Source of the DNA: Zhongshania sp.
GTDB taxonomy: Bacteria > Pseudomonadota > Gammaproteobacteria > Pseudomonadales > Spongiibacteraceae
Length of the DNA stretch: 64,000 bases
Direction: 5' to 3'
NCBI RefSeq assembly: GCF_029212375.1
Contig: NZ_JARGNU010000009.1
Location: forward strand, 77,911-141,910
Numbering within the stretch: the first letter of the stretch is position 1; each line of letters begins with the position of its first letter. Under the pieces are notes generated by a model. The model saw nothing but the letters and a program-made list of their open reading frames with translations. It ran no database searches and was not told where the DNA came from. Positions 15,980 to 26,231 of the stretch are shown piece by piece. The position numbers and the translations under genes were made by a program.

Positions 15980-16921
15980 GTGAGTGACGTACTCGATCCA
16001 GAAGAACTCGAAGCCTTAATGGCGGGTGAGGACGACAACGCGCCGGGTAAGGGCAAGTACAATCTTGCCCGCCAAGATTATGCTGTGCAGCGCCTAATAC
16101 CGGCACTGTCGCTAATTCAGTCGCAGTTTGCCGGTGCAACCAAGGATCGCATGCAGGAGTTTGTTGCCGCAGTGAGTTCGGTACAAACCGATAAAATCAC
16201 GGTAATGAAGTTTGAGGAGATGCTGAATACTCTTTCGGCGCCGTGCAGTTTGTCGGTGGTGCAGGGGCTGCCGATGAATGCCAGCTTATTTTTAGCCTTT
16301 GAATCTGATTTGGTTTTTCAATTAGTAGACCGCTATTTTGGTGGTTCTGGCGCCAGTCAGCAGGGCGATCGCGAGACCTTGTCGGTATCTGAATTTAGTT
16401 TTATGGAAATGCTCAGTACTGCGCTACTACCCGATATTGCTAGTGCGTGGAAGTCGGTTATGAAAACCGAGCCCAGTATTGCCGTGCAACACAACGACCC
16501 TCGCATGCTCGACACAATTAGCGAAGCAGACTCGCTGGTTGCCACGCGCTTTACGGTGAATATTGGCGAATTCAGCGGCGGCCTGTGGTCGATTGTGCCA
16601 TGGAGTGCGATTGATGCGGTGCGCGACAGTATTGGCGACCCTGCCAAAAGTAAAACAAAGCCCTCTAGCGATGATTGGCGCGACCGCCTGTTAGAAGGCT
16701 TGGAGTCGGCGCCCATTGAAATGGTAGCGGTGTTAGCGCATACCAAGCTGAGCTTAAAGAAAGTGGCCAAATTTAAAGTGGGGGATATCATCGACATTCC
16801 CTCACCAGAAGAATTGATTTTAGAGGTCGATGGCAAGCCCTTTATGCGAGGCCGTTTTGGCAGTCATCAGGGCAATTTAGCGGTCAAACTTGAGGGCCCT
16901 GTACCCAAAAAACGACCCTAG
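15980..16921 (+). CDS. fliM: Flagellar motor switch protein FliM
   Basis: Part of the C-ring; binds CheY-P at the N terminus and FliG, and ends in a SpoA domain that pairs with FliN. The 313-residue form begins SDVLDPEELEALMAGEDD, which aligns with the CheY-binding N terminus of the family (usual form SDxLSQDEIDALL), so the GTG at 15980 after GAGGT is taken, not the TTG at 15929 inside fliL. The middle domain shows the family segment CSLSVVQGLPMNASLFLAFE; the SpoA domain is at about 240-310. Confidence 0.93.
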   Translation: MSDVLDPEELEALMAGEDDNAPGKGKYNLARQDYAVQRLIPALSLIQSQFAGATKDRMQEFVAAVSSVQTDKITVMKFEEMLNTLSAPCSLSVVQGLPMNASLFLAFESDLVFQLVDRYFGGSGASQQGDRETLSVSEFSFMEMLSTALLPDIASAWKSVMKTEPSIAVQHNDPRMLDTISEADSLVATRFTVNIGEFSGGLWSIVPWSAIDAVRDSIGDPAKSKTKPSSDDWRDRLLEGLESAPIEMVAVLAHTKLSLKKVAKFKVGDIIDIPSPEELILEVDGKPFMRGRFGSHQGNLAVKLEGPVPKKRP

Positions 16922-16936
16922 CGCTGAGGAGGGGAT

Positions 16937-17353
16937 ATGTCTGACGACGTGAATAATCAACAGCCAGCGGCGGATGCCGCCAGTCAACATGAGGCGGTAA
17001 CCGCCGCGGAAATTAAGGAATTAAATGAACATACTAGCGCTCAGCCAACAAAACCAGTCGCCGACACCAGCTCGAGGAGTGGCCGCATGAGTAATGATAT
17101 GAGCCTCGATATGATCATGGATGTTAGCGTAAATGTGGCGGTAGAAGTTGGTCGTACCAAAATGAGTATTCGCGATTTGCGCGAACTTAGCCAGGGCGCC
17201 ATTATTGAATTAGATCGCGCCGCGGGTACGCCCCTTGACGTGCTGGTCAACGATACCCTTGTGGCACGCGGTGAAATTGTGGTGGTTAAAGATAAATTCG
17301 GCATTATGCTCACCGAGGTTGTTGGCCAAGACGAGCGTGAGCGCCGGGGATGA
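16937..17353 (+). CDS. fliN: Flagellar motor switch protein FliN
   Basis: A 138-residue protein with an acidic, Ala/Gln-rich N-terminal extension of about 55 residues and a SpoA domain containing DVSVNVAVEVGRTKMSIRDLRELSQG and DVLVNDTLVARGEIVVVKDKFG. It forms the lower C-ring with FliM. A strong ribosome binding site (GAGGAGGGG) lies upstream. Its stop overlaps the fliO start (ATGA). Confidence 0.95.
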   Translation: MSDDVNNQQPAADAASQHEAVTAAEIKELNEHTSAQPTKPVADTSSRSGRMSNDMSLDMIMDVSVNVAVEVGRTKMSIRDLRELSQGAIIELDRAAGTPLDVLVNDTLVARGEIVVVKDKFGIMLTEVVGQDERERRG

Positions 17354-17883
17354 TGTGCTATCTGCCACGGTGGTGTTACGGAGTTGCCAGTGTTGCCGCG
17401 GCGTTGCCGGTTTGGGCCGAGGATGTGGCAGAAGTCGCCAAGCCCCTAGTGGCGGCGAGTGAGAAGCTTGGCGATAAATCCAGCGCGGCAGTGCCTGCGG
17501 CACCCAGTTTAGCGCAGCTAGATATTAGCGGTATGCTCGGCAGTTTGTTGCTGGTGGTGCTCTGCATAGTGGTGCTAATGTGGCTGTTGCGCAAAAGCCG
17601 CTTAGTTGCCGGCCCCAATCACACCGGCGTGGCGGTGGTGGGGCAAATTCCGCTGAGCATGAAAGAAAAATTATTGGTAGTGCAGGTCGGTGACGACAAA
17701 CTATTACTTGGCTGCACTGCCAGCGCAATTAATACCCTGCATACTTGGTCGTCGCCTTCTTCCCAAGATAGCGCTGCATCGACGCCCCAGAATTCGCCCT
17801 TTGCCAAATTATTAGCGCGCTTGCCCACTCATAACTCGGCTAAGGCCAACACGCCAAGTAATGATGCGGGAGCTAAGCAATGA
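17350..17883 (+). CDS. fliO: Flagellar biosynthesis protein FliO
   Basis: A 177-residue protein with an N-terminal hydrophobic stretch, one membrane segment (about 58-80, MLGSLLLVVLCIVVLMWLLR) and a cytoplasmic domain with GQIPLSMKEKLLVVQVGDDKLLLG, typical of FliO. It helps assemble the FliP ring of the flagellar export gate. It overlaps fliN and fliP by 4 bases each. Confidence 0.9.
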   Translation: MMCYLPRWCYGVASVAAALPVWAEDVAEVAKPLVAASEKLGDKSSAAVPAAPSLAQLDISGMLGSLLLVVLCIVVLMWLLRKSRLVAGPNHTGVAVVGQIPLSMKEKLLVVQVGDDKLLLGCTASAINTLHTWSSPSSQDSAASTPQNSPFAKLLARLPTHNSAKANTPSNDAGAKQ

Positions 17884-18626
17884 GGGGCTTGCGCAAATTA
17901 CTATTTCTTATCGCCTGCTGTTTGCCGATGCTGGCCAATGCCGCGCAGTTGTCCTTGCCCGCAGTGACCTCATTGCCCGCAGCGGGGGGCGGGCAGGAAT
18001 ACACGGTGTCGCTGCAATTACTGGCGGTGATGACCGCACTAACCTTATTGCCCGCGCTGCTACTGGGTATGACTGCGTTTACTCGGATAATGATTGTGCT
18101 ATCTATTTTGCGTCAAGCACTGGGCACAGGACAGACACCATCTAACCAAATACTGCTGAGCTTGGCCTTGTTTTTAACCATGTTTATTATGCAGCCGGTG
18201 GCTGAAATTGCCTACAACGATGCAATTAAGCCGTATATCGCCGAAGAGCTGCCTTTTGAGCAAGCGCTTGAAAAAGGTTTTCAGCCGTTTCGAAGCTTTA
18301 TGCTGCGCCAAACCCGCGAAGAGGACATTGCGCGCTTTGCTGAAATTTCCGGCCAAGATGCCTTCGATAAACCGGAAGATGTGCCATTTACTATTTTAAT
18401 GGCCTCGTTTTTAACCAGCGAACTTAAAACTGCTTTTCAGATAGGCTTTTTATTGTTTATTCCCTTTGTGGTTATCGATCTGGTAGTCGCCAGTGTGTTG
18501 ATGTCGATGGGTATGATGATGTTGTCGCCGATGATGATTTCGCTGCCCTTTAAGATCATGCTGTTTGTTTTAGTTGATGGCTGGAGCTTGGTAATGGGCT
18601 CACTGGCCGCGAGTTTTTACACATGA
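17880..18626 (+). CDS. fliP: Flagellar export gate protein FliP
   Basis: A 248-residue core component of the export gate (FliP5-FliQ4-FliR1). It has a cleavable signal peptide (about 1-21) and four membrane segments, with conserved TALTLLPALLLGMTAFTRI, LRQALGTGQTPSNQI and the LMSMGMMMLSPMMISLPFK segment near the C terminus. It overlaps fliO and fliQ by 4 bases each. Confidence 0.97.
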   Translation: MRGLRKLLFLIACCLPMLANAAQLSLPAVTSLPAAGGGQEYTVSLQLLAVMTALTLLPALLLGMTAFTRIMIVLSILRQALGTGQTPSNQILLSLALFLTMFIMQPVAEIAYNDAIKPYIAEELPFEQALEKGFQPFRSFMLRQTREEDIARFAEISGQDAFDKPEDVPFTILMASFLTSELKTAFQIGFLLFIPFVVIDLVVASVLMSMGMMMLSPMMISLPFKIMLFVLVDGWSLVMGSLAASFYT

Positions 18627-18892
18627 ATGCCGATACTGTAATTGAACTTGGCCGTCAGGCCATGAACGTTACCGTGCTGTTAGCTGCGCCCTTGTTGTTG
18701 TCGGCACTCGCGGCGGGCTTGATGATTGGTATGTTTCAGGCGGCCACCCAAATTCAAGATATGACCTTGAGCTTTATTCCAAAGCTGGTGGTGCTGGTCT
18801 TGGTACTTGGTCTCACCGGACCGTGGATGTTGCGCCAATTGGTGGACTACACCACCCAGCTGTTTGAAATGATCCCAGGCCTTGTGGGGTGA
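18623..18892 (+). CDS. fliQ: Flagellar export gate protein FliQ
   Basis: An 89-residue protein with two membrane segments and the FliQ pattern: LAAPLLLSALAAGLMIGMFQAATQIQD followed by KLVVLVLVLGLTGPWML. It wraps the FliP-FliR gate. It overlaps fliP by 4 bases and is followed directly by fliR. Confidence 0.97.
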   Translation: MNADTVIELGRQAMNVTVLLAAPLLLSALAAGLMIGMFQAATQIQDMTLSFIPKLVVLVLVLGLTGPWMLRQLVDYTTQLFEMIPGLVG

Positions 18893-18902
18893 ACCCAAGG
18901 TG

Positions 18903-19676
18903 ATGAGTTTAACGGCAGACCAGCTCAGCGTTTTGCTGGCCAGTGCATGGTTGCCGTTTGTGCGAATTGGCGGCGCCATGATGACCGCGCCGTTATTCAG
19001 TGCTGCCTATATTCCGGCCCGCGCCCGACTTTTACTGGCGGTATTTATCACCGCAGTATTACTGCCTATTTTGCCCGCAAGCCCAGCAATGAATTTATTG
19101 GGCATTGAAACGGTATTGCTGATCGCCAATGAATTTCTCATAGGCCTGTGCATTGGTTTTATTATTCAGCTGGTTTTTGACGCCATTATTTTGGCTGGGC
19201 AATTAATTGCCATGGGCATGGGCCTTGGTTTTGCGATGATGGTCGACCCCCAACGGGGTGTGCAAGTGCCGGTCTTGTCCCAGTTCTTATTAATATTCAC
19301 CATGTTGTTATTTGTGGCAATGAACGGCCATATCGACTTTTTAAGCTTGCTGGCCAGAAGTTTTGAATACTGGCCGGTCGGTGGCAGCGCTTTGTCTGGG
19401 GATCAGCTTGGCGTAGTGATTATGCGCGGCGCAGAATTATTTACCGGCGCAATTCGAGTGGCGATCCCCGCGGTGGTTGCCTTATTAGTAGTGCAGCTTG
19501 CGATGGGTGTGGTCAGCCGCGCCGCACCAACCTTGAACTTGTTTGCAGTGGGTTTTCCTATTGCAATGTTAATTGGCTTCTTGGTGGTCGATCGCCTGTT
19601 GCCCAATTTAATGCCTCTATTGTCTTCTGGTCTCGGCGCTGCATTTGTGGCTGCCGAGCAATTTCTCGGGATGTGA
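18903..19676 (+). CDS. fliR: Flagellar export gate protein FliR
   Basis: A 257-residue export gate component with six membrane segments. Conserved parts include SAWLPFVRIGGAMMTAPLFSA at the N terminus and QLIAMGMGLGFAMMVDPQRG in the middle. The ATG at 18903 is used; the frame is open to a TTG at 18882 inside fliQ, but starting there would add seven non-family residues. Three bases separate it from flhB. Confidence 0.95.
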   Translation: MSLTADQLSVLLASAWLPFVRIGGAMMTAPLFSAAYIPARARLLLAVFITAVLLPILPASPAMNLLGIETVLLIANEFLIGLCIGFIIQLVFDAIILAGQLIAMGMGLGFAMMVDPQRGVQVPVLSQFLLIFTMLLFVAMNGHIDFLSLLARSFEYWPVGGSALSGDQLGVVIMRGAELFTGAIRVAIPAVVALLVVQLAMGVVSRAAPTLNLFAVGFPIAMLIGFLVVDRLLPNLMPLLSSGLGAAFVAAEQFLGM

Positions 19677-19679
19677 ACC

Positions 19680-20807
19680 ATGGCTGAGAACGAAGACGGT
19701 CAAGAACGCACAGAAGACGCATCCGAGAAAAAGCTCGCCGACTCCCGAAAAAAAGGCCAGGTGCCGCGCTCCAAAGAACTCACTACCATGATGGTGACTT
19801 TGTCTGGTGCCGCTATTCTGCTATTTACCGGCGCGCAATTGGCGGCGGCATTACAAAACTTACTGGCGAGCAGTTTGTCGCCGAGTTTTTTAATTGCTGC
19901 AGATGAGCATGAAATTGCGGGGCGACTCTACCAAACCTTGGTGCGAGGCTTACTCACAATATGGCCTTTACTGGTGGTAGCCATAATTGCGGTGGTGTTT
20001 TCGTCGACCATATTGGGTGGTTGGACCTTTAACCTAAGCGTTAAGCCCGAACGCATGGATCCAATCAAAGGCGTTGCTAAGTTATTTTCGCTGCGCAGCC
20101 TTGGCGAGCTGGCAAAAGCACTCATGAAAATGGTTTTTATTGGCGCGGCGGCGGTGTTTCTGTTGTCGGGCTTGGCAGACGATATTTTGGGTTTGGGTTT
20201 ACAAGAGCCCAAAGAGGCTATTAAAAACAGTGCCTCGCTGCTGGTGTGGTTTTTCTTTGTGGTGAGCCTTCCTCTACTCGCCATCGCCGCTATCGACGTC
20301 CCTTGGCAGCTATGGAATTACCACAAAGAATTGCGCATGACCCGCCAAGAAGTGCGAGACGAACACAAGGAATCTGACGGCCGCCCAGAAGTAAAAGCCA
20401 AGCTGCGAGAAATGCAGCAGGCCGCTGCCAATAACCGCATGATGGAAAAAGTCCCCACCGCCGACGTCATCATCACCAATCCCACGCACTTTGCGGTGGC
20501 CTTAAAATATGACGAAGCGCGTATGGCCGCACCCATGTTACTGGCAAAAGGCGCCGACAATATCGCCGCTAAAATCCGCGAACTGGCCAACGAGCACGAT
20601 GTGCCTATAGTTGAGTCACCCAGATTAGCCCGAGCGGTATTCGCCAGCACCGACCTCGATGCTGAAATCCCCGGCGGCCTATACTTGGCCGTGGCGCAAA
20701 TTCTTACCTACGTATACCAACTACGCAGCTGGGAGACTTTGGGTGGCGAATACCCCGAGCCGCCGGAGCCAGAGGTGGATGACGCGTTTTTGAAGGATTT
20801 GCTTTGA
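19680..20807 (+). CDS. flhB: Flagellar export specificity switch protein FlhB
   Basis: A 375-residue protein: N-terminal cytoplasmic segment (EDASEKKLADSRKKGQVPRS), four membrane segments and a C-terminal cytoplasmic domain with the autocleavage motif NPTH at 267-270. Cleavage between Asn and Pro switches secretion from rod/hook to filament substrates. It is the last gene of the operon; flhA, which often follows it in gammaproteobacteria, is not within the next 5 kb, so the rest of the flagellar regulon is elsewhere. Confidence 0.97.
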   Translation: MAENEDGQERTEDASEKKLADSRKKGQVPRSKELTTMMVTLSGAAILLFTGAQLAAALQNLLASSLSPSFLIAADEHEIAGRLYQTLVRGLLTIWPLLVVAIIAVVFSSTILGGWTFNLSVKPERMDPIKGVAKLFSLRSLGELAKALMKMVFIGAAAVFLLSGLADDILGLGLQEPKEAIKNSASLLVWFFFVVSLPLLAIAAIDVPWQLWNYHKELRMTRQEVRDEHKESDGRPEVKAKLREMQQAAANNRMMEKVPTADVIITNPTHFAVALKYDEARMAAPMLLAKGADNIAAKIRELANEHDVPIVESPRLARAVFASTDLDAEIPGGLYLAVAQILTYVYQLRSWETLGGEYPEPPEPEVDDAFLKDLL

Positions 20808-21193
20808 TATAAGTGAGTATGGCCTAGAAAGACGGTAGCAGTTTATTTTAGGCCGTGTTCTGCCGTCTTCAATACTGCAAGCACAGCTGATTATTCGCCT
20901 TGCCTAATTTGGCGCAGGGCGCTCACCTGAAATAAAAATTACGTGCGTTGTTGCTAAGATTGTATGCGCTCGCTTGGAATGCTGATTCAGGTTTTAGTTT
21001 GTATCGTTAGACTGCCTACTTAAGTTACTGGTCTGTAACGATTACGCTCACGTAATATTGCATATCGGAACTCGACCTTTGTTGCAGACAGTGCTACTTT
21101 TTCGCCTTTGTTTGTACACTGATTTTGCGTGTGCGTGCGTAAAAATATTTGATGTTGCTCCAATGCAGCGGTTTACCAGAATAGGGAAGTGAT
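20808..21193. other. Gene-free region between flhB and the RND operon, with two interlocking inverted repeats
   Basis: No supported reading frame. Just after flhB, GGCCTA (20821-20826) can pair with TAGGCC (20849-20854), and AAGACGG (20829-20835) with CCGTCTT (20863-20869). The arms are interleaved, so the two pairings would form a pseudoknot or alternate. There is no clear T-tract for a terminator. The rest (20880-21180) shows nothing recognisable beyond being the probable promoter region of the RND genes. Confidence 0.4.
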
Positions 21194-22360
21194 ATGAGTA
21201 GGCGGATGGTGATCATGCTTGTACTGAGCACGGTGGTTTTTGGTGGAGTGTTTGGTATGAAGTGGTTTGGCAACAAGGCAATGAATGATTATTTGAATTC
21301 GATGCCCCCGCCTGCTGTAACCGTGGCAAGTGCCGCAGCTAAAACCATGCTGTGGCCAAATCGACTCAAGGCCGTTGGCAGTTTGGTAGCGGTGAACGGT
21401 GCCGATCTTACCGCTGAGGTAGATGGCGTGGTGAGCGCGATTCATTTTGAATCTGGCGATACTGTTAAACGTGGCGACTTGCTGCTGACCTTGTCGGCGG
21501 CGAGTGAGCAGGGTGAGCTTAAACGTTTGCAGGCTCAAGCCGAGCTGGCTGAGTTGAATCGCACGCGTAAAGAGCAGCTGTATAAAGGCAAGTCGATTTC
21601 GAAAGCGGAGTTAGACACCGCCGAGGCAGAAACCCATGTGGCTCTCGCGGCCGTTGAGGCGCAGAAGGGTCGCTTGGCGCAAAAGTCGGTTAAAGCGCCG
21701 TTTGACGGCAAACTGGGTATTAAACGTGTCAATGTTGGCCAGTATCTAGGTATGGGCGCGGCCATTGTTACGCTGCAAAAATTAGACCCCATTAATGTCG
21801 ATTTCTCGCTGCCTGAACATTATTTGTCTGCGTTAGCGCCGGGGCTCGTTGTTGCGGTTGAGGTTGATGCCTATCCCGACCAAACATTCCAAGGCGAGAT
21901 TTTGGCTATTGAACCGCGAGTGAACCCCCAAACCCGCAATTTTGATTTGCGCGCGCGCTTAGCAAACCCTAGCCAACAGTTGAAGCCGGGCTTATTTGCT
22001 ACCGTGGCGATCACCTTGCCTGGTGATAATGAGGTCGTGGTGATTCCGCGCTCGGCGGTAAATTACACGTCTTACGGCGACTCGGTGTTTGTAATCCAGC
22101 AAAAGCCTGCCGCAGAGTCCGGCGATGTAACGCCAGAAAGTAAGTCAGAAGGTGCGCCGGAAGTTGAATTAGAAGTGCTGCAACGTTTTGTTAGTTTGGG
22201 CGAAGCGCGGGGCGATTTTATTGCGGTTGTTTCTGGTCTAGATGCGGGAGCTGAAGTGGCCACCACAGGTTTGCTAAAATTGCGGAATAAACAAACGGTT
22301 GTTATTGATAATAGCAACGCGCCAAAGCCTGAGTTGCAGCCCCAGCCGCCAGCAGGTTGA
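21194..22360 (+). CDS. RND efflux periplasmic adaptor (membrane fusion) subunit
   Basis: A 388-residue HlyD/AcrA-type adaptor with an N-terminal membrane anchor (about 5-25), a split lipoyl domain (GVVSAIHFESGDTVKRGDLL and KSVKAPFDGKLGIKRVNVGQYL), a short alpha-helical hairpin between them and a beta-barrel domain. It joins the inner-membrane permease encoded 87 bases downstream to an outer-membrane channel. No lipobox is visible, so it is anchored by the N-terminal helix. A GGGAAGTG ribosome binding site precedes the ATG. Confidence 0.92.
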   Translation: MSRRMVIMLVLSTVVFGGVFGMKWFGNKAMNDYLNSMPPPAVTVASAAAKTMLWPNRLKAVGSLVAVNGADLTAEVDGVVSAIHFESGDTVKRGDLLLTLSAASEQGELKRLQAQAELAELNRTRKEQLYKGKSISKAELDTAEAETHVALAAVEAQKGRLAQKSVKAPFDGKLGIKRVNVGQYLGMGAAIVTLQKLDPINVDFSLPEHYLSALAPGLVVAVEVDAYPDQTFQGEILAIEPRVNPQTRNFDLRARLANPSQQLKPGLFATVAITLPGDNEVVVIPRSAVNYTSYGDSVFVIQQKPAAESGDVTPESKSEGAPEVELEVLQRFVSLGEARGDFIAVVSGLDAGAEVATTGLLKLRNKQTVVIDNSNAPKPELQPQPPAG

Positions 22361-22447
22361 GGGCGTCGGTCGACGGATATTAGATCGCCAGCGCTGCTGG
22401 TGTAACGGATTACTGGCGATAAGCTGAAAATCGAGCTGAGAGCAACA

Positions 22448-25400
22448 ATGAATTTCACAGATATATTTATAAAACGACCGGTACTCGCAGTAGTGGTTAG
22501 CCTCATTATTTTGCTGCTGGGCATGCGTGCGGGTTTGGATTTGACCGTGCGGGAATACCCCGAGCTTCAGAATACGCAGGTCTCCGTTTTAGTGGCCTAC
22601 CCTGGCGCGGAACCCGCCTTGGTCGAAGGTTTTGTGACCACGCCCCTTGAGCGCGAAATTGCCTCTGCCGACGGTATCGATTTTTTAACGTCCAAATCCG
22701 TTCAAGGTAGCGCAATTATTACTGCCAATCTGCGGATGGACAAAGACCCTAATGAGGCGCTGACTGAAATTTCGGCGAAGGTGTCAAAGCTGCGCAATCA
22801 GTTGCCCGAGGGTTCCGAAGATCCCGTTATTCAGTTAGCCGATAGCAATAGCACTGCTGCAATGTACATCTCTTTTTATTCCGATGTGCTCAACGACAGC
22901 CAGATAACCGATTACATTGTGCGAGTGATTGAGCCGGAGCTGGCCGCAATTGCCGGCATTGAAAAGGTTAATGTGCTGGGCGCAAAAAACTATGCCATGC
23001 GCGTATGGTTAAACCCAGAAAAATTAGTGGCCTTTGGCTTTAGCGCCAGCGAGGTGGTGGCGGAAATCCGTAAGCAAAATGTGCTGTCGGCGGTAGGCCA
23101 GACCAATGGTAATTACGTTAAAGTTGGTTTAACCGCGGGAACCGATTTACATCACGTCGACGAATTTCGCAAAATGGTATTGCGCTCCGACGACAATAGC
23201 TTGGTGAGATTAGAGGATGTTGCCACGGTTACCTTGGGTGCCGAGAGCTACGAGACCAGCGCTTACTGGGATACCAAACCCAGTGTGTTTATTGGTTTAA
23301 CGGTGCGCTCCAATGCCAATTTGCTCGATGTAATGGCCGAGGTCCGCGACCATTTACCCGCTATTTTTAAAGCCTTACCGGTCGGATTGCATGGCGATTT
23401 GAGTTATGACGCAACGGCCTACGTTCGGAGCGCGATTAATGACGTGCAAACCACCTTGGTTGAAGCCGTTATTATTGTGGTAGTGGTTATATTTCTGTTT
23501 TTGGGGTCGATACGCAGCTCTTTAATTCCTGCTGTAACAGTGCCGTTATCCTTGGTTGGCGCCCTGTTTTTGATGTATAGCCTAGGCTTTTCTATCAACT
23601 TATTGACGCTTCTGGCCATGGTGTTGGCGATAGGCATGGTGGTTGATGACGCGATTATTGTCCTAGAGAATATTCACCGCCATATCGAAGAGGGAATAGA
23701 GCCACAGAAGGCAGCGATTATTGGCGCTCGGGAGCTAGTGGGCCCCGTTATTTCGATGACAATTACCCTTGTTGCCGTTTATGCCCCTATCGGCTTTTTA
23801 ACGGGGATTACCGGTAAGCTATTTACCGAATTTGCCTTTACCTTGGCGGGCGCCGTGTTGATTTCTGGGCTGATCGCACTCACATTAACGCCCATGATGT
23901 GTGCCAAAATTTTAAAGCCCGCTCATAACGGTTCGGAAAATAGCGGTCGCCTCGCCAATTACCTAGACGAAAAATTTGATCGTTTGCGCGGCGCCTATCG
24001 CGCCCGCTTACATAGTGCTTTAGATCAGCGCCACGTTATTGGTGTTTTTGGGCTTATTGTTTTTGTTTCTTGTTATTTCTTGTTTGTGTCTAGCCCCGCA
24101 GAGCTTGCACCTGCCGAAGACTTTGGCTTTGCCGGTGCGTTAAATGAGGCCGATGGCTACTCATCTAAAGAGTATTTAGCACAGTATTTTATGGCAAACC
24201 AAAAAATTGCCCTAGCCCATGAAAACGTTGGTCATTTGTTTGCTTTTAGCAGTAATGAGGGTGGCGGCACCAACACCGGATTTTTTGGCATGATTGCCAA
24301 ACCGTGGGAAGAGCGCGATCAAACAATGACCCAGATCGCCAATGAAGTGAATGCCAGTGTTAGCGCTTCGCCAGGGGTGCGCACGGCAATTTTTCAGCCC
24401 CCCGCACTACCCACACCAGGCCAAGGTTACCCCGTAGAATTCGTGCTCAAATCCATTGCCGACCCACAAATTATGGCTGATGTGGGTAATGCCGTTGTTG
24501 GCCGCGCCATGCAGAGTAATCGCTTCTTTTTTGTGGCGCCGGATTTAAATATCGATAGGCCTGAAACCATACTGGATGTTAATCGCGAAAAGGCGGCACT
24601 GCTGGGTATTGATATGAATGCCTTAAGTGCCGATCTTGCCGCGATGATGGCGGGAGGCGAGGTTAATAAATTTGCCTTTCAGGGCCGCGCTTACAAGGTT
24701 ATTGTTCAAGTAGAGCGAGAATCGCGACTCAACCCAGGTCAGCTTGCGGGATTTTATACCCGCACTGGCAGTGGTGATTTAATTCCGCTGTCCACCGTCG
24801 TGACCATGCGCGACCGAGTGGTGCCGCGCTTTATCCCTCATGCGCAACAGTTGATGTCGAATACCATTGTGGCAGTGCCCAGACCAGATATCTCGCAAGG
24901 TGAGGCCTTGGCGCTGCTTGAAAAGATTGCGCGCGAAGAAATGCCCGCGGGCTTTCAAATAGACTATGCAGGGTCGTCGCGGCAGTTTAAACAAGAGGGC
25001 TCCGCACTGGTGGCAACCTTTGGATTTGCGCTGGTTATTATTTATTTGGTTTTGGCTGCGCAGTTTGAGTCCTTTCGCGACCCCTTGATTATTCTGGTGA
25101 CCGTGCCAATGTCGATTTGCGGGGCACTGCTAACCTTGAATATTTTTGCAATGACCAATGGCATGCAGCTAACCAATTTTTCGGGCATGAGTTTAAATAT
25201 ATACACCCAAGTTGGTTTAGTGACCCTGATAGGGGTTATTTCTAAACACGGCATTTTGATTGTGGATTTTGCCAACCGTATGCAGGAAGAAGGTATGGCA
25301 AAGCGCGAAGCCATTGAAGAAGCCTGTTCAATTCGTCTGCGGCCCATTTTAATGACCACCGCAGCGCTGGTGGTGGCAATGCTGCCATTACTTATGGCGA

Positions 25401-25579
25401 GCGGTCCTGGCGCGGCGTCGCGCTTCTCGTTGGGCATGGTGATTATCTCGGGCATGACCATTGGCACCTTGTTTACCCTGTTTGTGGTGCCAGCCATGTA
25501 TATATACATTGGGCGCGATCATCAGCTGCTAGCAAAATCTAGCCGACTAGAGAGCAACTCAGTTCAAGCTGGCGTGTAG
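22448..25579 (+). CDS. RND efflux permease (HAE-1 family)
   Basis: A 1043-residue proton-driven inner-membrane transporter. It starts with [24 protein letters not shown], typical of RND permeases, and has the fourth-helix acidic pair in [14 protein letters not shown] (D400, D401), equivalent to the proton-relay Asp pair of AcrB. Large periplasmic loops follow the first and seventh helices. No outer-membrane channel gene is adjacent, so a TolC-like protein encoded elsewhere must be used. The substrates cannot be predicted; multidrug export is the family default. Confidence 0.92.
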   Translation: MNFTDIFIKRPVLAVVVSLIILLLGMRAGLDLTVREYPELQNTQVSVLVAYPGAEPALVEGFVTTPLEREIASADGIDFLTSKSVQGSAIITANLRMDKDPNEALTEISAKVSKLRNQLPEGSEDPVIQLADSNSTAAMYISFYSDVLNDSQITDYIVRVIEPELAAIAGIEKVNVLGAKNYAMRVWLNPEKLVAFGFSASEVVAEIRKQNVLSAVGQTNGNYVKVGLTAGTDLHHVDEFRKMVLRSDDNSLVRLEDVATVTLGAESYETSAYWDTKPSVFIGLTVRSNANLLDVMAEVRDHLPAIFKALPVGLHGDLSYDATAYVRSAINDVQTTLVEAVIIVVVVIFLFLGSIRSSLIPAVTVPLSLVGALFLMYSLGFSINLLTLLAMVLAIGMVVDDAIIVLENIHRHIEEGIEPQKAAIIGARELVGPVISMTITLVAVYAPIGFLTGITGKLFTEFAFTLAGAVLISGLIALTLTPMMCAKILKPAHNGSENSGRLANYLDEKFDRLRGAYRARLHSALDQRHVIGVFGLIVFVSCYFLFVSSPAELAPAEDFGFAGALNEADGYSSKEYLAQYFMANQKIALAHENVGHLFAFSSNEGGGTNTGFFGMIAKPWEERDQTMTQIANEVNASVSASPGVRTAIFQPPALPTPGQGYPVEFVLKSIADPQIMADVGNAVVGRAMQSNRFFFVAPDLNIDRPETILDVNREKAALLGIDMNALSADLAAMMAGGEVNKFAFQGRAYKVIVQVERESRLNPGQLAGFYTRTGSGDLIPLSTVVTMRDRVVPRFIPHAQQLMSNTIVAVPRPDISQGEALALLEKIAREEMPAGFQIDYAGSSRQFKQEGSALVATFGFALVIIYLVLAAQFESFRDPLIILVTVPMSICGALLTLNIFAMTNGMQLTNFSGMSLNIYTQVGLVTLIGVISKHGILIVDFANRMQEEGMAKREAIEEACSIRLRPILMTTAALVVAMLPLLMASGPGAASRFSLGMVIISGMTIGTLFTLFVVPAMYIYIGRDHQLLAKSSRLESNSVQAGV

Positions 25580-25628
25580 TGGCGTAGCCGCGTATCATTG
25601 CGCGGTTTTTTACGCCTTGGGGGCCACC

Positions 25629-25910
25629 ATGATTAAGCACAATAGTTACTTTGACAACAACGTTCAGTCGCTGGGTTTTGCCACTGCCAGCAAGCCTGCT
25701 TCGGTGGGTGTAATGGCGCCGGGTGAATACCGTTTTGGCACTGAAGCAGCCGAACGCATGGACGTTATTAGTGGCGCCTTGACGGTATTGCTGCCAGGCC
25801 AGACCGAATGGCAGACCTTTGCCGATGGTCAGAGCTTTGATGTACCGGCTAATAGCCACTTTGATTTACAGGTAGCGGTAAACACGGCCTACCTATGTGT
25901 TTACGGCTGA
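25629..25910 (+). CDS. ppnP: Pyrimidine/purine nucleoside phosphorylase PpnP
   Basis: A 93-residue cupin-fold enzyme (formerly YaiE/DUF1255) that phosphorolyses several nucleosides. The sequence follows the family closely: [54 protein letters not shown] and YLCVYG. The ATG at 25629 matches the family N terminus; an in-frame TTG at 25617 is rejected. It is a single-gene unit followed by a hairpin terminator. Confidence 0.93.
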   Translation: MIKHNSYFDNNVQSLGFATASKPASVGVMAPGEYRFGTEAAERMDVISGALTVLLPGQTEWQTFADGQSFDVPANSHFDLQVAVNTAYLCVYG

Positions 25911-25928
25911 TTTTTCGGCTGCGCTTTA

Positions 25929-25977
25929 TTAAGCAAAGATGGCTGCGCTAAACGCACCCATCTTTGCTTAAATTTTT
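25929..25977 (+). terminator. Rho-independent terminator after ppnP
   Basis: TTAAGCAAAGATGG (25929-25942) pairs perfectly with CCATCTTTGCTTAA (25958-25971); inside the loop TGCG and CGCA can add a second short stem. ATTTTTCT follows. It lies 19 bases after the ppnP stop. The remaining gene-free stretch to 26231 shows nothing else recognisable. Confidence 0.8.
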
Positions 25978-26231
25978 CTGCCCCAGCGGCCCTGTTATAC
26001 CTTCTTTGTCACTCCTCATTTCAGCACAATAAATACTTCCCACGATACAAAATGCCAAGACTGTGAAAAGCGGCGCATATTTTGCTATGTCATTAGGCGC
26101 GGACCGTCTGGCGGAGCTGGCACGGAATGCCAATTGAGCAATGATCCATCCGGATTATTTAAGCGATTAAACCGACTTAACTGACGATTAAAGCGTCGGT
26201 GATGTCTGTGTTATCACGTAACGGGGGTTAC

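Noticed and set aside
25948-26133. A 61-codon minus-strand frame between ppnP and the OmpA-cupredoxin gene
   Set aside because: It overlaps the ppnP terminator, has no ribosome binding site and shows no family resemblance.
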